DNA of 64,000 bases, from NCBI GenBank assembly GCA_964649415.1, contig CAZYSK010000008.1, forward strand, positions 1 through 64,000. Direction: 5' to 3'. Shown piece after piece: positions 54,509 to 61,693 of the stretch; position 1 is the stretch's first letter; each line of letters begins with the position of its first letter. Both the position numbers and the translations under genes were made by a program. This DNA is from CAZYSK01 sp964649415 (GTDB lineage: Bacteria; Chloroflexota; Anaerolineae; B4-G1). The notes below the pieces were generated by a model. That model was not told the DNA's origin and made no database searches. It saw nothing but the letters and a program-made list of their open reading frames with translations.

Positions 54509-56850
54509 ACGATGATCTCCGCCTCGCCCGGCTCCGTGAGCTCAATCACCAGGCCACCGCCCTCGACCCGCCAGCGCTCGTGCGGATGTTGATTGACGGT
54601 GACGCGCCGGACGGCGCGAAAGTCATTGAGGACCACCACGGGCGGCGATGGCAGCGGCCCGATGCTCAACTGCAACGCTGTAGGCCCGGCGCTGTAGGAG
54701 ATGCCCACGGGTGGCGCGTCCTCGTCGTACAGGGTGAACTGCCCCCGATCATCAGGGTAGATGTCAAACACCAGGCTCTCACCATTCGCCTGATCGGTGT
54801 AGGCGACCTCCGGCCACATGGGGATGATCGCGCCGCGCCGGACGAAGAGAGGCAAGATCTCCAGCGGCGCGGGGTAATTGAGCCAGATCGGCCCATCGTG
54901 CACCTCTCGGCTCCAGTAATCCACCCACTCTCCGGCCGGCAGATAGACCATGCGCCGCCGAGCGCCCCGCTCCAGCACCGGCGCGACCAGGAACGACTCG
55001 CCGAGGAGGTATTCGGTATCCAGATGTCGCACGTTCGGATCGCGGCTGTACTTGAGCACGAGCGCCCGAACCACCGGCAGCCCGGTTTCCACAGCCTGCA
55101 CAGCGGTGGAGTAGATGTAGGGCAGCAGCCGATAGCGCAGCTTGGCGTAGCGGCGGAAGATGGCCTCGGCCTCCTCGCCGAACTCCCAGGGCTCGCGGGG
55201 CGTCGTTCCGTGGCACCGGCTGTGTGAACCGAACAGGCCAAACTGTGCCCACCGCACGTACAGCTCCGGATCGGACGGACCTGCGAAACCGCCGATGTCG
55301 TGGCCGTAGAACGGAATACCGGACAGGCCGATGCTGAGCATAGCGCGGAGCTGATTGACCATGTACGGGAAATCGGTGAGTGGATCGCCGCCCCAGCACG
55401 TCGGGGTACGCTGCGAGCCTGCCCACCCGGACCGAGACCACACCAGCCCACGCCCCTTCATCTCCTCAACCACTTCGAAGACAGCGCTGTTGTACAGCAG
55501 TGGGTACAGGTTGTGCGCTTCTCGCCCGCTCATCCCGTTGTCGTACACCCCGTCCCCCGGCGCTCCCTCCCCGAAATCGGTCTTGAAGACGGCGACTCCC
55601 TGCGCCAGCAGCGGCCGGTGCAGCGACTGCCACCACGCCACAGCCTCCGGGTTGGTGAAATCCACGACCGCTGTTGGCGCGCCGATCCTCGGCCAGACGT
55701 CTATCATGTATGGCTCACCGCGCTCGTTCTTGACGAAGTAGCCGCGCTCGCGCCCTTCCTCGAATATGGGCGCGCTCTCGGCCACGTAGGTGTTCTCCCA
55801 CAGACACAGCCGCATGCCACGCTTGAGCAACCCCTCGATCATCGCAGCCGGATCGGGAAAACGCGCTTCATCCCACTGTAGGCTGCACCAGTTGGCCGGT
55901 TCGCCCATCCACCAGGGATCGATGTGAATCACGTCGCAGGGAATGTCGTGCTCACGCAGGCCCTGGGCCACTTGCTCAACCTCTTCGCGATTCTGGTAGC
56001 CACAGCGCGACATCCACAGGCCAAAGGACCAGCGCGGTGGGACGGGCGCATAGCCGGTGAGGTCGCAATAGTGACGCAGGATGGCGGCCGGCTCAGAGCC
56101 AACCATCAGGAACAAGTCCAACTCCGGCCCCTCGTGAGTGACGCTGTGGGTCACCAGCGAGGAAGATCCCGTGTCGAAAACGACGCGAAAGCCCGTATGG
56201 ACGAACAAACCATATCCACGAGTGGACCACAGGAAGGGGACGTTCTTGTACGTAGCGCGGCGGGAGATACCGAAGGCATCGGTCGCCCATAGCTCGAAAC
56301 GCTGGCCAACGCGATTGATACGCGCGAACTGCTCGCCCAGGCCGTATAGGTCCTCATCAGGGGCCAGTCCGAAGGCCTCATGCACGGTCACCCGCCCGGT
56401 CTCCGGGTCTTGCAAGAAGCCCAGGTCAGCTACCGTGCACGCCACGCCTGGCGAGTCCAGCGCGCCCGGCACACGCTCGCTCGCCTCACGGCATACGACT
56501 TCTCCAGCGGCGTTCAGCAGGCACACGCACCACGGGTCACGGCTCACGTCAATCTGCACAGCCTGAGTCGCCAGGTGCAAGCTGTCTGAGTCCTCAGAGA
56601 CCATGAACGGGAGGGGGGCACGGTCTTCCTGCACAAGCATAGGATCGGCGGACGCGCCGCTCTCCTCTGGCTGCATCCCGGCAGGCCGCATACGCATGCG
56701 CACCACGCTGGGGGCGACGAAACCCAGGATGACATCCACCGGAGTGCCAATCTCGGTCTCCGCGTGCAAGTGCACGCCGGTGGAAGTGCGCTCGAAATCT
56801 CGCCAACGCGCCACGCGCTCATAGGCAGGCGCAGACACTACGTTTTCCAC
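54499..56850 (-). CDS. Glycoside hydrolase family 31 (alpha-glucosidase/xylosidase type)
   Basis: 783 residues from a GTG with GGAGG 7 nt upstream. An N-terminal beta-sandwich is followed by a (beta/alpha)8 barrel with the nucleophile Asp in FKTDFGEG and the acid/base Asp in CWGGDPL, also SHSRCHGTTPREPW near the end of the barrel. Two C-terminal beta domains complete the usual GH31 length. No signal peptide, so it acts inside the cell on imported alpha-glycosides. The KTDFGE form is shared with YicI-type alpha-xylosidases; specificity is uncertain. Confidence 0.9.
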   Translation of the reverse strand: MENVVSAPAYERVARWRDFERTSTGVHLHAETEIGTPVDVILGFVAPSVVRMRMRPAGMQPEESGASADPMLVQEDRAPLPFMVSEDSDSLHLATQAVQIDVSRDPWCVCLLNAAGEVVCREASERVPGALDSPGVACTVADLGFLQDPETGRVTVHEAFGLAPDEDLYGLGEQFARINRVGQRFELWATDAFGISRRATYKNVPFLWSTRGYGLFVHTGFRVVFDTGSSSLVTHSVTHEGPELDLFLMVGSEPAAILRHYCDLTGYAPVPPRWSFGLWMSRCGYQNREEVEQVAQGLREHDIPCDVIHIDPWWMGEPANWCSLQWDEARFPDPAAMIEGLLKRGMRLCLWENTYVAESAPIFEEGRERGYFVKNERGEPYMIDVWPRIGAPTAVVDFTNPEAVAWWQSLHRPLLAQGVAVFKTDFGEGAPGDGVYDNGMSGREAHNLYPLLYNSAVFEVVEEMKGRGLVWSRSGWAGSQRTPTCWGGDPLTDFPYMVNQLRAMLSIGLSGIPFYGHDIGGFAGPSDPELYVRWAQFGLFGSHSRCHGTTPREPWEFGEEAEAIFRRYAKLRYRLLPYIYSTAVQAVETGLPVVRALVLKYSRDPNVRHLDTEYLLGESFLVAPVLERGARRRMVYLPAGEWVDYWSREVHDGPIWLNYPAPLEILPLFVRRGAIIPMWPEVAYTDQANGESLVFDIYPDDRGQFTLYDEDAPPVGISYSAGPTALQLSIGPLPSPPVVVLNDFRAVRRVTVNQHPHERWRVEGGGLVIELTEPGEAEIIVWR

Positions 56851-56869
56851 GGTATTTCCTCCGGGCGCA

Positions 56870-56898
56870 ATTATAACCCAACGCTGGCACGCACACAA
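56870..56898 (-). promoter_or_regulatory. Promoter of the GH31 gene
   Basis: On the - strand: TTGTGT (56898-56893), a 17-nt spacer and TATAAT (56875-56870). This places transcription start near 56863 and leaves a leader of only about 13 nt with GGAGG inside it. Confidence 0.65.
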
Positions 56899-56909
56899 AC
56901 AGGCGCATC

Positions 56910-56934
56910 GGGCGCGGAAACCGCGCCCCTACAA
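56910..56934. repeat. GGGCGCGGAAACCGCGCCC palindrome plus CTACAA
   Basis: 8-bp arms and a 3-nt loop followed by CCTACAA. A second intergenic copy is at 59792-59815; a G-to-T variant lies inside the GRE gene at 6531. Confidence 0.85.
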
Positions 56935-57030
56935 CGAGGGGTGCCCGTCGCCCTCGTCGTTCCCTGGCTTCCGGTGCCTCCGCGCCCCTACCCAGGAGCC
57001 AGGCAAGGCTATGGCGTGCCCAGGCCTGCC

Positions 57031-57708
57031 TCACCACAGAGCGATGGAAGCGGCCAGCGCCATCTGTCCCAGGTGATAGGTGACGATGACCAACACGTTG
57101 AGCAGGGACGAGCGCGTGACGAACCGGTCCCAGGCGAGCATCGCGTCCGAGGCGAAGAACAGGCTGGCACCCGCGATAACCAGCCCTCGACGCATCGGCG
57201 TCCACTCGGGACGGAACAGAGTGGCCCAGGCCGAGAAGAGCATCAAGCTGAGCACCGCGCTGTAGACGGCGACCGGGATGAGCATCGACGTCTGGCCTTG
57301 TCGCCGCAACCCCGCTGCAATCGAACGGTAGAGCACCGCGCCGACCACACCCACGAGTACGAGGATCACCAGGGTGCTCCACGGGGGCACCGTGGGGTTC
57401 AGCCCCACGATGTAGCACACGTGACCCAGGAGGAACGACACCAGCCCGGCCAAGAACCAGCGTTCGCCGGGCAGCATGAGGAAGACGTCGCCGCCCAACG
57501 AGAAGACCAGGCCCGCCAGGAACAGAGGAGCCTGCCAGGTATCGTGCGGCCCCCGCGTGAGCAGCCAGGCCCCGACGAGGACAGCGACCAACGTCGCCGG
57601 CTTGAAGACGTACTCCAGGCGTTTCCACTGACGAACGACGGCCAGCCAGTCAACCAAAGCCAGAGCCAGGGCCACGACGAGTAGAATGAAATATGTTTGA
57701 CTCACCAT
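57031..57708 (-). CDS. YhhN-family membrane protein (lysoplasmalogenase-like)
   Basis: 225 residues from the ATG with GGGGGCGGA upstream; about eight membrane spans. The family motifs FSLGGDVFLML and FFASDAMLAWDRF, with paired acidic residues in the membrane, match YhhN/TMEM86. Members hydrolyse lysoplasmalogens, which would fit an anaerobe that makes ether lipids. No neighbour supports a specific pathway. Confidence 0.85.
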   Translation of the reverse strand: MVSQTYFILLVVALALALVDWLAVVRQWKRLEYVFKPATLVAVLVGAWLLTRGPHDTWQAPLFLAGLVFSLGGDVFLMLPGERWFLAGLVSFLLGHVCYIVGLNPTVPPWSTLVILVLVGVVGAVLYRSIAAGLRRQGQTSMLIPVAVYSAVLSLMLFSAWATLFRPEWTPMRRGLVIAGASLFFASDAMLAWDRFVTRSSLLNVLVIVTYHLGQMALAASIALW

Positions 57709-57733
57709 CGGATCCGCCCCCTTTCCAGCGTCT

Positions 57734-57766
57734 AGGTGCGACGCACTTGGGAAGTGCGTTGCACCT
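57734..57766. repeat. AGGTGCGACGCACTT inverted repeat
   Basis: 15-bp arms with one wobble mismatch and a 3-nt loop, between the permease stop and the YhhN start. Confidence 0.85.
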
Positions 57767-57769
57767 CCA

Positions 57770-58603
57770 TTAATGAGGCCGCAGTGCCTCCTGCAGCCCA
57801 TCCCCCACGACGTTAGCAGCAAGGACCGTCAGCGTCAGCACCAGTCCCGGGAACGTACTGACCCACGGGCCATCTCGCAGATAGGCCCTGCCTTCGGCCA
57901 GCATAGCGCCCCACTCGGGGATGCCGGGCCGCACACCCAACCCCAGGAAGTTCAGAGCCGCCCCGTTGAGCAGCACCCACCCCAACTGGGTGGCAGCGAA
58001 GGCCACGAGCGGTCCGGCGGCGTTGGGCAAGACATGGCGCACCAGGATGCGCCACGGCGTACATCCCACGGCCCGAGCCGCGTCCACGTAGGGCTGCGCG
58101 CGCACCTCCCTTGCCGCGCTGCGGGCCACCCGCGCGTAGGCCGGCGCCGTGGCCAACCCTACCGCGACCGCGACCGAGCCCGTACCGGCCCCCAGCAGAG
58201 CCACGACCGCCATCGCCAGGAGAAGCCCGGGAAACGCCAGCAGTGCGTCCACCAGACGCATCAACGCCGCCTCAACCCAGCCGCCCAGCGTGCCAGCCAC
58301 CAACCCGAGCGGGAGGCCCAGGCCCACGTCCACGGCCAGGGCCAACGCGCCCATGCCCAACGTCCAACGGCCACCCCACAACAACCGCGCGAGCACGTCG
58401 CGGCCCAGCAGATCGGTGCCCAGCGGCCCGCCCATGCCCGGCGGCTGGAGGCCACGGTCCGTGTCCGCCGCCACAGCCCCATGGGGAGCCAGAGAGGGGG
58501 CAAGCCCCGCCCCCAGCCCGACCAGCACCAACCAAAGCAGCGCGAGCACCGCGGCCGGCTGCCGCACGAGAGGCCGCCGAGGCGCAGAACCCCACTGGAT
58601 CAT
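57770..58603 (-). CDS. DppC-like ABC permease (peptide/nickel family)
   Basis: 277 residues, five to six spans. Family marks: GTDLLGRDVLARLLWG near residue 62 and the ABC permease loop DAARAVGCTPWRILVRHVLPNA, with the EAA-type contact for an ATPase. It pairs with the permease at 58689 and the binding protein at 59948. No DppD/DppF ATPase is in the window, so it must share ATPases encoded elsewhere. Confidence 0.9.
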   Translation of the reverse strand: MIQWGSAPRRPLVRQPAAVLALLWLVLVGLGAGLAPSLAPHGAVAADTDRGLQPPGMGGPLGTDLLGRDVLARLLWGGRWTLGMGALALAVDVGLGLPLGLVAGTLGGWVEAALMRLVDALLAFPGLLLAMAVVALLGAGTGSVAVAVGLATAPAYARVARSAAREVRAQPYVDAARAVGCTPWRILVRHVLPNAAGPLVAFAATQLGWVLLNGAALNFLGLGVRPGIPEWGAMLAEGRAYLRDGPWVSTFPGLVLTLTVLAANVVGDGLQEALRPH

Positions 58604-58621
58604 AGCGATCCTTCAATCCTT

Positions 58622-58712
58622 ATAGGCGGACGTCTGCGTCCGCTCCATTCCAGTCTAGAGGCGGACGTCTGCGTCCGCTCATTCATTTCTAGAGGCGGAC
58701 GTCTGCGTCCGC
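58622..58712. repeat. Three GCGGACGTCTGCGTCCGC elements
   Basis: Three copies of GGCGGACGTCTGCGTCCGCT separated by CCATTCCAGTCTAGA-type spacers. The last copy is read in frame as the C-terminus of the DppB-like permease. Confidence 0.9.
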
Positions 58713-59636
58713 TCCGGCCCGCAGCCGAGGATCCAGCCACGCGTGGGCCAGGTCTGCGGCCAGATTGACCAGGACGTAGACCAGCGCGCCGCACACGACC
58801 ACGCCCCGAACCACCGGCAGGTCCCGCCAGAGGATCGCCTCCACAGCCAGCTTGCCCAGGCCACGCCGGGCGAAGACCGACTCCGTCACCACGGCCCCGC
58901 CCAGCAGGAACCCAAACTGGAGCGCGACGACCGTGAGCGCGGGGGCCAGCGCCGCGCGCAGCACGTGGACGAAGACGACGCGCCGCGACGGCAGCCCGCG
59001 CGCCCGTGCCGCGAGCACGAACGGTTCCTCCATCACCTCCACCACGCGCGCCCGCACGAGCCTGGCGACAGAACCGGAGAAACCGAAGCCCAGGACGGCC
59101 GCGGGCAGGATCAGGTGTCGCAGAGTCCCCTCGCCCGTCGCGGGCAGCCATCCCAATCGCAGCGAGAACAGGAATATCGCCAACATGCCGGACCAATACG
59201 TGGGCACAGATAAGCCCAGCACCGCCACCGTCGTGGCCACCGTGTCCAGCCAGGTGGACGGGCGAAGCGCGGCCAGGACGCCCAAAGACAGCCCCATGAA
59301 CACGCCTACCACAGTCGCCGCCAGAGCCAGCGCCGCCGTCGGGGGCAGTTGCTCGAGGATCATGCGGGCCACCTTTCGACCATGCAGCCAGGACCGCCCC
59401 AGGTCGCCCTGCGTCAGGTCCAGCAGGTAGCGCACGTACTGCACCGGGAAGGGATCATCCAGGCCCAACTGGGCGCGGCGCTCGGCGATCTCGTCCGAAG
59501 TCGCGCCGGAAGCGGCCAGCAATGCCTGGGCGGGGTCGCCCGGCGTCAACTGCACGGCCACGAAGGCCAGCGTCGCTGCCAACCACAGGACAAAGGCTGA
59601 CTGCAGCAGCCTCCGCCCCACATACCTCGCCGTCAT
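58689..59636 (-). CDS. DppB-like ABC permease
   Basis: 315 residues with six spans. MTARYVGRRLLQSAF at the start, QLTPGDPAQAL and the late loop AARARGLPSRRVVFVHVLRAALAP are diagnostic for the DppB/OppB family. The last seven or so residues (GADADVRL) are encoded by a repeat element and probably replaced the original tail. It is transcribed after the binding-protein gene, with a 311-nt repeat-filled gap. Confidence 0.9.
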   Translation of the reverse strand: MTARYVGRRLLQSAFVLWLAATLAFVAVQLTPGDPAQALLAASGATSDEIAERRAQLGLDDPFPVQYVRYLLDLTQGDLGRSWLHGRKVARMILEQLPPTAALALAATVVGVFMGLSLGVLAALRPSTWLDTVATTVAVLGLSVPTYWSGMLAIFLFSLRLGWLPATGEGTLRHLILPAAVLGFGFSGSVARLVRARVVEVMEEPFVLAARARGLPSRRVVFVHVLRAALAPALTVVALQFGFLLGGAVVTESVFARRGLGKLAVEAILWRDLPVVRGVVVCGALVYVLVNLAADLAHAWLDPRLRAGADADVRL

Positions 59637-59654
59637 GAGGTCGCATCCCTATCC

Positions 59655-59757
59655 TAGTCCAGAGGCAGACATCTGCGTCCGCCCGTTATCTGGTCTAGGG
59701 CGGACATCTGCGTCCGCCCCGCTTCTAGTCTAGAGGCGGACGTCTGCGTCCGCCCCA
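59655..59757. repeat. Three more GCGGACxTCTGCGTCCGC elements
   Basis: Copies at about 59662, 59699 and 59735 with TCTAG-containing spacers; two have A for G in the arm. The stretch between the two transporter genes (59637-59947) holds only this and the next two repeat patches. Confidence 0.9.
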
Positions 59758-59791
59758 TCATCCACGCCGCGTGAGCCGTGTCTTCCGTGCT

Positions 59792-59815
59792 GGGCGCGGA
59801 TACCGCGCCCCTACA
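59792..59815. repeat. GGGCGCGGATACCGCGCCC palindrome plus CTACAA
   Basis: Perfect 8-bp arms, 3-nt loop, same trailing CTACAA as at 56910. A decayed copy follows at about 59848. Confidence 0.85.
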
Positions 59816-59892
59816 ACCCAAGGGATGCATTCGCCTGTCCATTTAGGCGCGCATACCGCACCCCCGCCAACGTCGCGCCAATCAGCCAGCGT

Positions 59893-59943
59893 CCCCTGGT
59901 CCCCTTGTCTCCCTGTCCCCCTGTCTCCCTGTCCCCCTGTCTC
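59893..59943. repeat. Inverted GGGGACA minisatellite
   Basis: CCCCTGTCTCCCTGT units, the complement of the family at 14851-14936, immediately after the binding-protein stop. Confidence 0.85.
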
Positions 59944-59947
59944 CTAT

Positions 59948-61546
59948 CTAGGGGGCCTCCACCGTCACGTCAACCAGCCAGGGAAACCATCCCTGCGCAT
60001 CGAAACGCAGGCCCTGCACCCGATTGCTGACGCCGTTCAAGTTGACGTAGTCGCGGATGGGAATCACGAGCGCCTGGTCCATGACGCGGAGCTGGACCTG
60101 GCTGTAGAGCGCCGCCCGCTCGGCCCAATCGGACGTGCGCGCCGCGTCATCCAGCCAGGCATCCAGTTCATCGTCTCGTACCTTCGACCAGTTGAAGCCG
60201 GCCTGAGAGTGGAAAAACTTGCGCAGGATATCGGGATCGCTGCCGGACAGGTTGAAGGGCATCAGGTGGTGTCCGCCCTCGTCGCCCAACTGCAGCGCCT
60301 CTGGATAACTGACCACCTGGGCTTCCACGCCGACGCCCAACTCCGCCCATTGGGCTGCCAGCAACTGCCCGACCTCTGGCATATGGCCCCACCCCATCAG
60401 GTACAGATCGAGCTGCAGCGGCTCACCATCCCGCTCGCGCACGCCATCGCCATCGCTGTCCGACCAGCCCGCCTCGTCCAGCAGCGCCGCCGCCCGGGCC
60501 GTGTCGTGGGCATAGTAGCCCTCCACGCCCGGCTCGTAGCCAGACGTGACCGCGGCCAGCGGCCCGTGCGCGACCGGAGAGGTGTCCCGGAAGACCGTGG
60601 AGATGACGGCTGGCCGGTCGGCCCCGTAGACGAGTGCCTGCCGTATCCGAACGTCATCCAGGGGCGGCCGGGACGTGTTCATGAACACCATCAGCGACGC
60701 GCCCGGGATCGGCACGGCCTCGACGCGGAAGCCGGCGCTCCCCTCAAGGCGGGCAGCGTCCTGCGGGGGGATCTCCCCCATCACGTCGCCCTCCCCGGTC
60801 TCGAGCGCGGGCGAACGGGTAGCGGGGTCGGTGAAGAAGCGGAACTCGATTTCCTCCACCTGGGCCTTCTCGTGCTCGTACAGCGGCGGCCCCCAGGCGT
60901 AGTCCGGGTTGCGCCGGAGCAGCAGGTGATCCCCCGGCACGTACTCGGCGAACTCGAAAGGGCCGGTTCCCACCTGGTGCAACTGGTACTCCTCACCCCA
61001 CTCCGCGACCGCCGTGGGGGACGCCATCCCCAGGTAGACCTGGCTGAGCGCGTCCAGGAAGGGGGCAAAGGGCTCGCTCAGGTAGATGCGCACCGTGTAT
61101 TCGTCCGCCACCTCGGCGCGCTCGTAGGGACCGAGCATGAAACGGGCCTTCTGGGATGCCAAATCGGGGCTGGTGACGCGCTGCAGATTGAAACGCACCG
61201 CCTCAGCATCGAACGGGGTGCCGTCGTGGAAACTCACATCCTGGCGGAGATAGAAGGTGTAGGTCAACCCGTCGCCGGAGACCTCCCACCGCTCCGCCAG
61301 GCCGGGCACGAAGCTCCCGTCCTCGGGGTCCCGGTAGACCAGCGTATCGTAAACCGACGTGAGCGGAATACCCAGCTCCGACGAGGCGTTGACGTGCGGG
61401 TCAATCCCCGAAGGTGCCAGCGTCAAGCCATAGACGATGCGCCCTTCGGGCAGCGGTGCAGCGCAGCCGACCAACAGTGTCGAGAGCAGCGCAGTAGAGA
61501 GCAGACACAGAACCACGGCGGGAGATAAGGATTTCACGATGCGCAC
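59948..61546 (-). CDS. Family 5 ABC substrate-binding lipoprotein (DppA/OppA-like)
   Basis: 532 residues from GTG 61546; a second GTG four codons later is also possible. Signal peptide with lipobox LLVGC (Cys28). SBP_bac_5 marks: a VYDTLVYRDPEDGSFVPGLAE segment, LRQDVSFHDGTPFDAEAV, GTGPFEF, and VRIRQAL. It captures oligopeptides, nickel chelates or, in some clades, oligosaccharides. Nearby glycosidases make a sugar ligand possible, but this is inference. Confidence 0.9.
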   Translation of the reverse strand: MRIVKSLSPAVVLCLLSTALLSTLLVGCAAPLPEGRIVYGLTLAPSGIDPHVNASSELGIPLTSVYDTLVYRDPEDGSFVPGLAERWEVSGDGLTYTFYLRQDVSFHDGTPFDAEAVRFNLQRVTSPDLASQKARFMLGPYERAEVADEYTVRIYLSEPFAPFLDALSQVYLGMASPTAVAEWGEEYQLHQVGTGPFEFAEYVPGDHLLLRRNPDYAWGPPLYEHEKAQVEEIEFRFFTDPATRSPALETGEGDVMGEIPPQDAARLEGSAGFRVEAVPIPGASLMVFMNTSRPPLDDVRIRQALVYGADRPAVISTVFRDTSPVAHGPLAAVTSGYEPGVEGYYAHDTARAAALLDEAGWSDSDGDGVRERDGEPLQLDLYLMGWGHMPEVGQLLAAQWAELGVGVEAQVVSYPEALQLGDEGGHHLMPFNLSGSDPDILRKFFHSQAGFNWSKVRDDELDAWLDDAARTSDWAERAALYSQVQLRVMDQALVIPIRDYVNLNGVSNRVQGLRFDAQGWFPWLVDVTVEAP

Positions 61547-61693
61547 CTTCTTGTAGTAGGGAAGCGAAGCGGCTCCTTGCCCCAGGATCAGTCGCAGGCA
61601 AAGAGAGATTATATCACGCCCAACGGGGTTGACAAATCAGCTTCCTACTCTCCGCTTCCCCACGCCCCAGCGCTCGTGATCGGAGCCCGTGTG

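Noticed and set aside
59771..61528. Long + strand frame opposite the DppA-like gene
   Set aside because: Antisense composition without motifs; the - strand has a lipobox and SBP family 5 motifs.
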